Shown: positions 8,921 through 17,252, counted from the first letter of the stretch. The stretch: DNA of 64,000 nt from JARLGU01 sp036504535 (GCA_036504535.1 DASXUY010000042.1:1-64000), one strand, 5' to 3'. The notes: a model not told the origin generated them from the letters alone. Made by a program: numbers and translations.

Positions 8921-9802
8921 TCACTTGCTGTACATCTGCCGCAGGCAGATCAACGCGTCGTACCCGTCGGCATTGATCGTTTCCTGGAATATCTGGTAAA
9001 CGAAATCGTCCTCGGGAAGCAGTTTGTAGTCGCGTCCGGGTGTCCCGAGCACCATGTCAAGACCGTATGGCACGGTCATCGTCAGGAACGCCGACTCCAC
9101 CTTCACATTCAGCCGACTGCCGTCAGCCGCCTCTTTGGGCAGCATGATGCCGACATTCGACAGCCCCACCAGCATGTGCACACCCTTCATCGCCGGGTCC
9201 GCCCCAATAAGCCGGATCGCGTCGATGGCGCGCTTGATCTCGCCCTCGGTGTCGGTCGCGAGCGGGCACAGGGATACGTCGATGATCAAGTCGTCCGCGA
9301 CCAGCCCGTAGCCGCCGGCAAGCACACGCGTCGCCATTCGGTTGGCGGTGGACGCGATCTCCTCCGCTGTCACGTTCTTGATCGGCTTCCCGTCCTCCAG
9401 GCGCTCCGATGCCATCAGCACGACTTTGGCGGGCTGAATGGACAGCACATCGAGCATGTCCCAGCGCAACTCGCTCACCGAGTTCACGATCGGTTTTGCG
9501 CCGTTCGCCTTTGATGCGTCGTACGTGTTGAGGCAGAACTCCTGAACCAGCTTGTTCGGATAATCGAACGAAATCGGCAGTGGGCTCACCTCTTGGATCG
9601 CTTTCGTTACCTCCACAACGTAATCCGGTTCGTGCAGCCCAAGTTCGCCGACGTTCAGCGTCAGATACTGCGCGCCCTTCTTCGTTTGGTTGATCGCAAG
9701 CTGCTGGATCCCCGCCAGATCGCGGTTGTCGATCAGCACTTTCGAACTAGCATATCCGGGATTGATCCGTTCGCCAATAATCGTCAGACCAGGGATTGAC
9801 AT
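8921..9802 (-). CDS. Methyltetrahydrofolate:corrinoid methyltransferase (DHPS/pterin-binding fold)
   Basis: A 293-residue pterin-binding domain protein that opens with GLTIIGERINPG (residues 5-16), the signature of MeTr/AcsE-like and MtgA/CmuB-like methyltransferases. These transfer a methyl group between a cobalamin protein and tetrahydrofolate. The length fits a stand-alone MeTr rather than MetH. Its start overlaps the 3' end of the MetV-MetF gene by 19 bp and has a GGAGG site 5 bases upstream, indicating translational coupling. In this context it would accept the methyl group from the corrinoid protein and make methyl-THF for oxidation by MetF. Confidence 0.8.
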   Translation of the reverse strand: MSIPGLTIIGERINPGYASSKVLIDNRDLAGIQQLAINQTKKGAQYLTLNVGELGLHEPDYVVEVTKAIQEVSPLPISFDYPNKLVQEFCLNTYDASKANGAKPIVNSVSELRWDMLDVLSIQPAKVVLMASERLEDGKPIKNVTAEEIASTANRMATRVLAGGYGLVADDLIIDVSLCPLATDTEGEIKRAIDAIRLIGADPAMKGVHMLVGLSNVGIMLPKEAADGSRLNVKVESAFLTMTVPYGLDMVLGTPGRDYKLLPEDDFVYQIFQETINADGYDALICLRQMYSK

Positions 9803-11151
9803 ACTTCCTCCGTCATATTGTCGCCACTTTCATGGGCGGCCGAGGGAGACTCACCGGGTATCGATGCCCCAATACGCATCGCCGGGAGGTCTCGAACAAC
9901 ATCGCGCAGCACCGAATTGTCTGCGCCGAAAAGCATCAGGTGGACGCCCGCCACTCCTGGCATCGCGCTGAGTTCAGCTGCGATTTCGCGGGCCAGCGCC
10001 ACTCCCTCGCGCTTGATATTCGTCGCAGACTCCAGCCTGCGCGCGATCTCCGCCGGTAAATGCACTCCCGGAACCGTCGGCAGAACCGCAAGCGCCTTGC
10101 GCGATGTCACGACAGGCACGCCCGCCAGGATAAAGAGATCGCGGTCGAGCCGCTCGCTCCGAACTAGGTCCATGAACGCGCGAAACTGCTCAACATCGAA
10201 CACCAGCTGAGTCTGGATAAAGTCAGCGCCCGCCGCAGCCTTCTGCTTGAGCCGAATGAGAGGAACGTCAGGCGGCGAGCTGAATGGGTTTATCGCAGCG
10301 CCCAGAAACAGTCGCGGCGGGTCGGGCAACGCGTCGCCGGTGAACTGGATCACACCGCTGTCGCGCAGCCAGCGAGCCTCGTACAGCATCAGCGACGAGT
10401 CCATATCGTAAACCTGCTTGCTGCGAGGACGGCCCTTGTACGAGTCGCCGGTCAAGCAGAGGATATTGTTCACCTTGTTGCCGTGGTGCGTGAGAAGCTC
10501 GGAAATGAACGACGTTTTCGTGTGATCCCGCGCCGTCGCCTGCGCAATCGCCTCGATCCCGTTCTCGGCGAGCTTGGCTGCGGCGACAGGCGACGGCATC
10601 GACGGCTTGCCATTCAGATACGCCGTTGCGTTAACCGCATCGAACGAACCCGTCACCGCAAGCGCGTGCTGCATCATCTCTGTAAAATCGGCGGAACGGG
10701 GCGAGCGCACTTCGCACGTCTTAACAAACGCGCCAGACTTGAGCTTCGCTTCGAGCGTCGACAGGGTTTGTAGGGGTGCGCTCACCTGGTCGTGACCAAG
10801 GTTCGGGTACGCCAGCGGGCTGCGGCCTACCTTGTCGTCGCCCGAGAAGTAGTTGACATACGACGACGTATTCGACAGCGCGGTATCGGTGGACGGCAGT
10901 AGCGGTGGGAGGTTGAGCTCGCCGTGGGCGGTACGCTTGTGGATGCGCACCCACACGCATTGCCGATCAGGCCGCACCTCACACGCCCCGTTCAACGTTC
11001 CTCCGCACGGCCCATTGCGGAGACCCTTCGGACAGGTCATCGGGCATACCATGCCGGTAGAGCGCAGGACACACTGTCCGCAAGACCGGCAATCGAAGAG
11101 CAGGCCCTTTATGAACGCTTCACCGTGCGCGATGATTCTGTCGTACTGCAT
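9784..11151 (-). CDS. MetV zinc-finger domain fused to methylenetetrahydrofolate reductase (MetF)
   Basis: A 455-residue fusion. Residues about 15-75 are Cys-rich (Cys 21, 24, 27, 36, 40, 49, 57, 65; DCRSCGQCVL and NGPCGGTLNGAC), matching the MTHFR C-terminal or MetV domain that is a separate subunit in acetogens. Residues about 120-430 form the FAD-binding MetF barrel (FVKTCEVRSPRSADF, ICCLTGD-like ILCLTGDSY, then AGADFIQTQLVFD). It interconverts methyl- and methylene-THF. Beside a corrinoid methyltransferase set it most likely works in the oxidative direction, feeding methyl groups into C1 metabolism, although methionine supply is an alternative. Confidence 0.8.
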   Translation of the reverse strand: MQYDRIIAHGEAFIKGLLFDCRSCGQCVLRSTGMVCPMTCPKGLRNGPCGGTLNGACEVRPDRQCVWVRIHKRTAHGELNLPPLLPSTDTALSNTSSYVNYFSGDDKVGRSPLAYPNLGHDQVSAPLQTLSTLEAKLKSGAFVKTCEVRSPRSADFTEMMQHALAVTGSFDAVNATAYLNGKPSMPSPVAAAKLAENGIEAIAQATARDHTKTSFISELLTHHGNKVNNILCLTGDSYKGRPRSKQVYDMDSSLMLYEARWLRDSGVIQFTGDALPDPPRLFLGAAINPFSSPPDVPLIRLKQKAAAGADFIQTQLVFDVEQFRAFMDLVRSERLDRDLFILAGVPVVTSRKALAVLPTVPGVHLPAEIARRLESATNIKREGVALAREIAAELSAMPGVAGVHLMLFGADNSVLRDVVRDLPAMRIGASIPGESPSAAHESGDNMTEEVCQSLV

Positions 11152-11262
11152 AATACTTCTTCTTAAGATTGTCGCGAATTTAAATTAGCTGTTTGAATAG
11201 CGTGTGTAGCTACTGGTACTAAAATCTGCAACTACCGTTCAAGCGCATCGTAGTGCCTGCCT

Positions 11263-11289
11263 ACCGATCACCGCATTACACGGTGATCG
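11263..11289. other. Perfect 10-bp hairpin between corrinoid and MetF genes
   Basis: CCGATCACCG and CGGTGATCGG flank a 7-base loop in the 179-bp gap after the corrinoid protein gene. No T-run follows on either strand, so it is not a standard terminator. An RNA-processing or stability hairpin that lets the corrinoid gene be expressed more than the downstream genes is possible. Confidence 0.5.
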
Positions 11290-11330
11290 GCTAGCATTAC
11301 GGTTCGTGAGAATCGGCCCCGCGTCGAGAC

Positions 11331-11966
11331 TTACGCGGCGACGAGCGAGCGGGCGAGGCGGACAGCGCTGCTGGCGTCGTCGCTGTACCCATCCGCGCCG
11401 ATATCGTTCGCGAAGCTCTGCGTGACCGGAGCCCCGCCGACCATCACCTTGACATCGCCGCGCACACCGGCTTCGTTGAGCGCGTCGATGGTGGTCTTAA
11501 GCCCAGGCATCGTGGTCGTAAGGAGGGACGAAAGCGCGACAATCTGCGCACCGCTGTTCTTGACCGCGTCGACGAACTTCTCCGGCGAGACGTTCACGCC
11601 GAGGTCCACGACTTCAAAGCCGCCGCCTTCAAGCATCGCGCCGACAAGGTTCTTGCCGATGTCATGCAGGTCGCCGACGACAGTCCCGATGGCAACCTTG
11701 CCTGCGGACTTCGCGCCGCTCTGAGCGAGCAGCGGGCGGATAATCTCCAGCGCACCCTTCATAGCGCGGGCGGCGATCAAGAGTTCGGGTACGAAGTACT
11801 CGTTGGCCTCGAAACGGCGGCCGACTTCGTCCATGGCCTTGACCATGTAGTTGTCAAGCAATGACTGCGGGTCAACTCCAGCGGCGATCGCCTCGTTGGT
11901 AATGGCCTTGGCAGCCGGTGCATTGCCGTTCAGGACGGCTTCGTATAGTTTCTGTAGATCAGGCAT
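11331..11966 (-). CDS. Corrinoid (cobalamin-binding) methyl carrier protein, MtbC/MtmC-like
   Basis: A 211-residue two-domain carrier. Residues 1-85 form the helical cap, and residues 90-210 are the B12-binding Rossmann domain with VGDLHDIGKNLVGAML, where His101 is the lower cobalt ligand of the DxHxxG motif. The start at 11966 is chosen over an upstream one because AAAGGAG lies 8 bases before this ATG. It is the first gene of the minus-strand one-carbon cluster and should shuttle methyl groups between the UroD-type and pterin-type methyltransferases. No RamA-like reductive activase is visible in the window. Confidence 0.88.
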   Translation of the reverse strand: MPDLQKLYEAVLNGNAPAAKAITNEAIAAGVDPQSLLDNYMVKAMDEVGRRFEANEYFVPELLIAARAMKGALEIIRPLLAQSGAKSAGKVAIGTVVGDLHDIGKNLVGAMLEGGGFEVVDLGVNVSPEKFVDAVKNSGAQIVALSSLLTTTMPGLKTTIDALNEAGVRGDVKVMVGGAPVTQSFANDIGADGYSDDASSAVRLARSLVAA

Positions 11967-12207
11967 CTGACTACTCCTTTGTGTGTGACGCTCCATTAGT
12001 GCGCCCTAGTCAAACTCGTCGCTTATCTTGTTATGAGAGCAAAGCAGCACGCTGGCTGCTGTTCATTCCGCTATTGTTGGGTTATACGGCAAATCTTAGG
12101 TGGACTTCCACCCTGTTACTGTATATCTATTATAATGTTTAGCAAGCAAACATCCATAGCTGGTGTGGGGTAAAACATATCATTCTTGGTAGACGCACGA
12201 GGAAGCC
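11967..12207. promoter_or_regulatory. Divergent control region, one-carbon operon / AraC gene
   Basis: This 241-bp gap separates the divergently transcribed corrinoid and AraC genes. It turns AT-rich near 12121-12140, where TATAAT (12131-12136) is a -10-like box for the AraC gene. No good TTGACA partner is visible, as expected of an activator-dependent promoter. No clear palindrome was found. Confidence 0.4.
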
Positions 12208-13083
12208 ATGCCTGACAATCAGGTTAAGATCATCGTTAACGACGAAATCGAGGCAAAGCCCGGTCGAATTAGCCGCGCAGCCCTCGTCACTGGCAGCCGC
12301 GGCATCGGGTTGTCGTCCATGCGTGTCCTTGGCGGCTACGGCATCGTCTACATTGTCGATGGCGCGGGCAGCTTTCGCGACGGCGCCGGGACCAGCAAGC
12401 TCGTGACCGCAGGCGACTGTCTCGTCCTGTTTCCCGATGTGCCGCACGCGTACGGCCCAACACGTGGCGCTCGCTGGTCAGAACTATATGTCACATTCGA
12501 CGGCCCCGTGTTCGACCTATGGCGCGAGATGGGTGTGCTTGACGAAACCCGGCCAATTCGCCGGCTCGCTCCCGTCACGATTTGGCAGCGCCGTATCGAA
12601 ACGCTGCTCACGGTCAATGATCGCCTGCAACCTATCCCTGCCAGTGTCACAGTCGCCCGATTCCTCGCGCTGCTGACCGAAATGCTCGCTGCAGGTGCGA
12701 CTGAGCAGGCAGACAACCTCGAAAACCGGTGGCACTCCCGCGCGTTGCACAAGCTGGGAAGCGAATTGGGGAGCGACCTTTCCATCCAGGATGTCGCCGC
12801 CGATGTCGGCATGTCATACGAGCTCTTCCGCAAGAAGTTCGTCGCCGAAACCGGCATATCGCCAGCGCGCTATCGCACCAAAAAACGCGTCGTCGCCGCC
12901 GCCGAGATTCTCTACCGCACCAATATGCCGCTCAAGCAGATCGCCGAGCATCTGGGCTTCAGCAACGAGTTCAACCTGTCCCGCTGCTTCAAACAGCTCA
13001 CAGGCTACAGTCCGCGCGAATACCGCCAGCGCCCCTTCGACCTCCCTGCACCCGAACCTCCGGCCGACGGCGAGGAAAGTTGA
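12208..13083 (+). CDS. AraC-family transcriptional regulator
   Basis: A 291-residue protein with an N-terminal cupin-like sensor domain (GGYGIVYIVDGAGSF, LVLFPDVPHAYGP) and two C-terminal helix-turn-helix motifs at about residues 185-285, the second ending in GFSNEFNLSRCFKQLTGYSP. AGGAAG sits 6 bases before the ATG. Being divergent from the corrinoid operon it is the natural candidate activator of that operon. The ligand is unknown; the cupin region suits a small sugar or glycoside-like inducer, which would link the C1 cluster to glycan metabolism. Confidence 0.88.
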   Translation: MPDNQVKIIVNDEIEAKPGRISRAALVTGSRGIGLSSMRVLGGYGIVYIVDGAGSFRDGAGTSKLVTAGDCLVLFPDVPHAYGPTRGARWSELYVTFDGPVFDLWREMGVLDETRPIRRLAPVTIWQRRIETLLTVNDRLQPIPASVTVARFLALLTEMLAAGATEQADNLENRWHSRALHKLGSELGSDLSIQDVAADVGMSYELFRKKFVAETGISPARYRTKKRVVAAAEILYRTNMPLKQIAEHLGFSNEFNLSRCFKQLTGYSPREYRQRPFDLPAPEPPADGEES

Positions 13084-13210
13084 ACTACTGGGTCGGGGAG
13101 ATAGACGACCACACAACGGACCAGAGGTCCTTCTCCTCAAACTCATTTCGCATGCCCTCCTCTGGTGTCCGACTCATGACTGAGGACGCGGCTTTGCATA
13201 TTGTCTCATC

Positions 13211-13433
13211 TCCGAACGAACCCAGCCCTGGGGACTGCCCCGCAGAAGGTGGCACCACTTGTTCGCGGCGTAGAAGCCGCCAAGCCGTCCGTCCCATTAA
13301 ATAAAACCGTCATCCCAATCGTGGCGCATCGCAACTGTTTGGGGCTGCCTCCGAGGAGCGGGTCCCCGAAAAATTTGTCGCCAACCCTCGACACGGAGCG
13401 GCTCGTCACCGTTAGGTGCTGCGGTCGGTATGT
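13211..13433. repeat. Intergenic direct repeat, copy 1
   Basis: About 220 bp beginning TCCGAACGAACC is repeated at 13519-13738 with scattered differences; shared blocks include GGTGGCACCACTTGTTCGCG, GCGCATCGCAACTGTTTGGG (as CGCATCGCAACTGTTTGGG) and GTCGCCAACCCTCG. A small GCGGC/GCCGC stem lies inside. Frames through the repeats translate to paired peptides, as expected from duplicated DNA rather than a gene. Confidence 0.8.
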
Positions 13434-13518
13434 GGATAACCTTCATTGCATCCGCTGAAGCGGTGCCTGTGAAAAGCAGACCGCCCGCTGGGCTAAGATG
13501 CCAACCCATCGCCTCAAC

Positions 13519-13738
13519 TCCGAACGAACCAAGCCTTGGGAGCGCCCCGCAGAAGGTGGCACCACTTGTTCGCGGAGTAGAAGCCGCCAAGCATATCGTC
13601 CAATTCAAAAACCCGTCATCCCAATCGTGGCGCATCGCAACTGTTTGGGGACGCCTTTGAGGACGCGATCCCCGAAGAAATCGTCGCCAACCCTCGCCAC
13701 GGAGCGACGGTCCCGCGTGAGCTGCAGCGGTCGGCATG
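13519..13738. repeat. Intergenic direct repeat, copy 2
   Basis: Second copy of the 13211-13433 repeat, offset by about 308 bp in the same orientation. The whole stretch 13084-13937 lacks a credible gene; it holds these repeats and, near its end, the upstream region of the lytic transglycosylase. Confidence 0.8.
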
Positions 13739-13937
13739 CCACCCCCCATCTGTGCAACGCCAAGATTTTTTAGCCAGTTGTTGCCTTAAATTTAGTACAC
13801 ACCCTTTCAAGTGAAGCTTTTCACGCGCCCGGCCCACTAATGAATTTGCCCGTACCAGCCGATTGTGCTACTATAGATTCGATGTGCCGCTCTGCAAACT
13901 GAGCGCCGCAACCAATTCCTTGCCCGATGACCGTTTC

Positions 13938-15125
13938 ATGAACCGAAGCACCACCAACTCCATCGCCTGCCTCGTCGCTGCGGCGCTCGCATCCGCCAGC
14001 GCCAGCTTCGCGGCGCCAAAATCTGCGATCCCCGCAATGGCTGTGATACGCAACGTCAGCGTCGTGCAGACCGAGCCTGTCGCACCGCCTGTTGTCGACG
14101 AGACCCCAGGCAAGGTTTACATCGATGCCCGTACCGCTCTCAAAGCGCCTCTACGTTCATTTGTCAGTGGTGACACTATCCCGGCAACTCTCAGTGACGT
14201 CGCGGGGCTGGACATCGAGGTGTCGGGGCGCGTTGTCGGACGAGCATCGCTGCCTGACGATTCCCTGATGTTGATCGTGGACTGTAAGGGCGTATCGCTT
14301 AACTTGTCCAGCCCGTCAAACGACGCTGCCTACTGGCTACAACCGGGCACAACCATACGCGCCATCGTCTCAGTGCCCGATGCGGTCGAATTGACCAACT
14401 CGCGCAGCATGCTGCCCGTAGTTGCATCTGCCCCTGAGTTTGCAGTCGTGGAAATTGAGAGGGCCGCCGCCGCGAAGGCCGACGCGCTCGCCGCTGCGAA
14501 AGTCGCGCAAGCAAAGGCAGCAACACCGTCGCGTGGCACCGAAACTCGTCGCACCGCTCCGACAACCAGTCGGTCGGCATCGTATCAGATGCGCGACTTG
14601 CCCGCTGGGCAGCCCATCGCCCCGCTGAGTGAGAAACTTCTCGCCGTCTACCCTGTCTACCGCGCCTTTATCGCCGGGCAGAACTCCCGCCTGTCAGCTA
14701 ACCAGATTGACACAATCACCACGAGCGTCCTCTACTATAGCGACCTTGAAAAGCTAGACCCGCGCCTCGTGATTGCCATGATCCTGGCCGAATCCAATTT
14801 CAATCCGTGGTCGACGTCGCACACCGGTGCCATGGGCCTCTCGCAGCTGATGCCAGGCACCGCCGCCGGTCTTGGTGTCAATGATGCCTACGACCCTGTC
14901 CAGAATATCGGCGCGGCCGTCCACATCCTGAGCAGCCACGTCCGCAAATACGGCGGCGCGGCGGCAAACGGCGTCGTGCCCCTCAACACCCTTTTCCTTA
15001 CCATGGCCGCCTACAATGCTGGCAGCGGCGCGGTTCGCAAATACGGCGGCGTTCCCCCATACCGCGAAACACAGAACTATGTCCGCAAAGTAGCGGCGCT
15101 TTACCGCAAAATGTGTTCTGAGTAG
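13938..15125 (+). CDS. Secreted lytic transglycosylase (SLT domain)
   Basis: A 395-residue exported protein. The start is set at the ATG that begins a signal peptide (MNRSTTNSIACLVAAALASA, cleavage near SFAAP); the longer frame would bury it. Residues about 45-145 form a beta-rich domain of unknown role, followed by an Ala/Lys-rich linker. The C-terminal 150 residues are the SLT fold: catalytic Glu285 in ILAESNFNP, then GAMGLSQLMPGTA and MAAYNAGSGAV. It cleaves peptidoglycan between MurNAc and GlcNAc to give 1,6-anhydro-MurNAc. It stands alone between repeat regions; a weak hairpin with TTTTT near 15206-15239 may end its transcript. Confidence 0.88.
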   Translation: MNRSTTNSIACLVAAALASASASFAAPKSAIPAMAVIRNVSVVQTEPVAPPVVDETPGKVYIDARTALKAPLRSFVSGDTIPATLSDVAGLDIEVSGRVVGRASLPDDSLMLIVDCKGVSLNLSSPSNDAAYWLQPGTTIRAIVSVPDAVELTNSRSMLPVVASAPEFAVVEIERAAAAKADALAAAKVAQAKAATPSRGTETRRTAPTTSRSASYQMRDLPAGQPIAPLSEKLLAVYPVYRAFIAGQNSRLSANQIDTITTSVLYYSDLEKLDPRLVIAMILAESNFNPWSTSHTGAMGLSQLMPGTAAGLGVNDAYDPVQNIGAAVHILSSHVRKYGGAAANGVVPLNTLFLTMAAYNAGSGAVRKYGGVPPYRETQNYVRKVAALYRKMCSE

Positions 15126-15356
15126 ATGCGGCGCAATGGCCACGTGCAGCTTAATTTAGGTCGAGCATGACCCAAGGGCTGATACGCGAAAAAAGGTCCA
15201 AGCTCAGCATGGCCCTCCAAAGCCGGGCGGGCTCTTTTTATATCTCCGCTTCGCTCCGGGTAAAATTCACAAAGCTGACTGGTATTAGCCGCGAAGCGAT
15301 CCAAAAATGGCCGCGCCGGCCTGAGAGGCGTCCGAATTCGAAAGGTCTTCCAAAGT

Positions 15357-15767
15357 ATGATGGCATGGGTGCACGCGTCTGTTGGCGCGTTTATCGGCGG
15401 GCGCGCCGGTTCCAAGAAGCGCGCTTTCTCGGCAGGCGTCGTTTCGCACGGCGTCCTCGACAAGTTTCCCCATCGCGACTACGAGATCCCCGTCGAACTC
15501 CCGCTGTGCCTCATCGCGCTGGCTTATATCGCGAAGCGTCACGGTGTCAAATCCCCCGAGTTCGCAGGTGCCATTGGCGGTATCTCGCCAGACTTCGAGA
15601 ACGCCCTCTCTCGTTTTGGGTTGCTCAAGACGATGCTCTATCCCACGCATACGTCCAAGCCTTGGTTCATCGGCCACGGCCGCCGCATAGAAAGCCCTGT
15701 GACACAGATCATCCTCGCAGGCGTGTGCCTCTATCTGGCGCACCGATGGGGCAAGGCGTCGGGGTAG
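15357..15767 (+). CDS. Small membrane protein, YdjM/DUF457-like
   Basis: A 136-residue protein opening with HASVGAFIGGRAGSK and SHGVLDKFPHRD. The spaced His and Asp residues between hydrophobic segments resemble the YdjM/DUF457 group annotated as membrane-bound metal-dependent hydrolases. At least two hydrophobic segments are visible (ELPLCLIALAYIA and TQIILAGVCLYLA). Function is unproven. It is short for the family and shows no strong ribosome site. Confidence 0.55.
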   Translation: MMAWVHASVGAFIGGRAGSKKRAFSAGVVSHGVLDKFPHRDYEIPVELPLCLIALAYIAKRHGVKSPEFAGAIGGISPDFENALSRFGLLKTMLYPTHTSKPWFIGHGRRIESPVTQIILAGVCLYLAHRWGKASG

Positions 15768-15814
15768 GGTGGCGATTTAGAACGCGGCGCGTGAATGTTT
15801 GCGTTGGCGGGAAT

Positions 15815-15869
15815 GCCCTGGCGACTGAAGGCGCGGCTGGGAAGGGCGGATCGGCCGCCTTCGCGGGCT
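15815..15869 (+). repeat. REP-like palindromic element, copy a
   Basis: The core GAAGGGCGG and CCGCCTTC form a stem, preceded by GGCGCGGCTGG. The same element occurs inverted at 16351-16404 and 16584-16637 and again in this orientation at 63441-63490. Copies a and b flank the RAYT-like gene in inverted orientation. Confidence 0.7.
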
Positions 15870-15959
15870 TTGATGTGGCGAGGGGCGTCCTTCGCAATAC
15901 GACAGAAATATTTGGCCGCGTGTTTCCGGATTCGATGGTGAGCGTGGAGTGTCATTAGT

Positions 15960-16352
15960 ATGAGATCAACTTTGACACAGCTCTATGTACACGTCGTGTG
16001 GGCCACCTGGGACCGCGTTCCGCTGATCGATGCGCGGATGGAGTCGGTTATCTATCCTGCCATTCTCAACGAGGCCAGATCGCTCAAGGCGGATGTTCTT
16101 GCAATCGGGGGTATTGAGGATCACGTTCATATCCTGGCAAGGATCCCCGCGAGCATTTCGGTCAGCGAGTTCGTGAGGCACACGAAAGCCGCGTCGTCGC
16201 TCCTATGCGGCAAAGCGTTTCGCTGGCAGGGTGCCTATGGCGCGTTTTCAGTGAGCCGGAGCCATGTCGCTCGCGTAAACAGCTACGTTCAGCGCCAACG
16301 CGAGCACCACGCAAACGGTACACTCTACAAATCGTTGGAGCTAGACTCCTAG
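15960..16352 (+). CDS. REP-associated tyrosine transposase-like protein (RAYT, IS200/Y1 fold)
   Basis: A 130-residue Y1 HUH nuclease: QLYVHVVWATWDR at the start, the metal-binding HUH motif in EDHVHIL (His55, His57), and the nucleophile Tyr109 in VNSYVQRQREHH. The length is close to IS200 TnpA. The gene is flanked by inverted REP-like elements (15815-15869 and 16351-16404), the second starting at its stop codon, which is the arrangement of RAYT-REP modules. Such proteins nick single-stranded REP DNA. All catalytic residues are present, so it may be active. Its 3' end is duplicated downstream. Confidence 0.8.
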   Translation: MRSTLTQLYVHVVWATWDRVPLIDARMESVIYPAILNEARSLKADVLAIGGIEDHVHILARIPASISVSEFVRHTKAASSLLCGKAFRWQGAYGAFSVSRSHVARVNSYVQRQREHHANGTLYKSLELDS

Positions 16353-16404
16353 CCCGCGAAGGCGGCACGCTCCGCCCTTCCCAGCCGCGTCTTCAGCCGC
16401 CTGG
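16351..16404 (-). repeat. REP-like palindromic element, copy b
   Basis: Inverted copy of 15815-15869: GAAGGCGG and CCGCCCTTC form the stem, followed by AGCCGCGTCTTCAGCCGCC. It starts at the RAYT stop codon. Confidence 0.7.
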
Positions 16405-16583
16405 TCCTTAGGGCGTATCGGTCATTCGTACCCGGTTGTCACCACCCCGAGCCACCCGCTACGCGATCTGCTCACCCGCGAGCGGTCCGCCGCAGCCATG
16501 TCGCTCGCGTAACCAGCTACGTTCAGCGCCAACGCGAGCACCACGCAACCGGCACAATCTACAAATCGTTGGAGCTAGACTCT

Positions 16584-16637
16584 TAGCCCGCGAAGGTGGC
16601 ACGCTCTGCCCTTCGCAGCCGCGTCTTCAGCCGCCTG
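16584..16637 (-). repeat. REP-like palindromic element, copy c
   Basis: A third copy, same orientation as 16351-16404, contained in the second unit of the tandem duplication. It differs at a few bases (GAAGGTGG, CTGCCCTTCG), which weakens its stem. Confidence 0.7.
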
Positions 16638-16706
16638 GTCCTTCGTGCGTATGGCGCAATCATTTCCGGCTCCTGACATACCCCAACACCACCCCCGTAC
16701 CACCCG

Positions 16707-17144
16707 CTACGCGATCTGCTCGCCCGCGAGCGGTCCGCCGGACATGTCCCACACCGAGTCAATCGTGACCACGACGACGTATGCTGGCGACGGTAGCGTC
16801 GGCTTTTTCACGCGCAGCTTGGCAACAACCGTGTCGTACGGCGTCCCGTGGTCCCACAAGAGTGCGCGGCCCTTGATCTGAACCGCAACTTTTGCCTCCG
16901 GGTCGCTGACACCAATCGCAACGTGCGGGTTCGCTTCGAGGTTCTCGCGAGTCTTCATTGAGAAGCGGTCGGCGAAGTACAGATGCTCGCTGTCGGCAAC
17001 AGCGCCGCTGCCCTTCACCGCGATATTCGGGTGGCCGTCAGTCGTCGCGGTCGCCACCCAGAACGGATGCCCGCCGTCCAGCACTTTGATAATATTGTCT
17101 GGTAGTTTAGCCAATTGATTCCAATCCTTGATTATCGCCGCCAT
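16707..17144 (-). CDS. Pyridoxamine 5'-phosphate oxidase-fold (PPOX) protein
   Basis: A 145-residue split-barrel flavoprotein-type protein. GHPFWVATATTDGHPNIAVKG, ending near residue 46, gives the first strands, ADRFSMKTRENLEANPHVAIG follows, and VQIKGRALLWDHG is the typical third block of small PPOX-class (F420- or FMN-linked) proteins. Substrate and cofactor are uncertain. The first gene of a run of minus-strand genes ends here; its last codons are repeated at about 16450-16492 by the tandem duplication. Confidence 0.75.
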   Translation of the reverse strand: MAAIIKDWNQLAKLPDNIIKVLDGGHPFWVATATTDGHPNIAVKGSGAVADSEHLYFADRFSMKTRENLEANPHVAIGVSDPEAKVAVQIKGRALLWDHGTPYDTVVAKLRVKKPTLPSPAYVVVVTIDSVWDMSGGPLAGEQIA

Positions 17145-17252
17145 CGGCGATGGTTCGTTAAATCTGCGTTATTCCCGGTGCGTTTACATCTAGTTGGAGG
17201 AGAGAGTTGTGGCAATCCCGTTGTATCCACACGTGTACGGCAGCTTTAGCGG

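Larger units (their letters stand above)
16261..16740. repeat. Tandem duplication (about 234-bp unit) joining RAYT and PPOX gene ends
   Basis: Positions 16261-16492 and 16495-16740 are near-identical. Each begins GCCATGTCGCTCGCG inside the RAYT reading frame, passes a REP-like element, and ends CGAGCGGTCCGCCG, which in the second copy is the 3' end of the PPOX gene. The first copy therefore carries a relic of the PPOX 3' end and the second a relic of the RAYT 3' end. This explains the otherwise gene-free interval 16353-16706. Confidence 0.8.

Noticed and set aside
13297..13749. 150-codon minus-strand frame with internally repeated peptide
   Set aside because: The peptide repetition comes from the duplicated intergenic DNA; no ribosome site or family.
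15206..15239. Terminator after the lytic transglycosylase
   Set aside because: The T-run is good but the stem before it is short and broken, so it is only mentioned with the gene and not listed.
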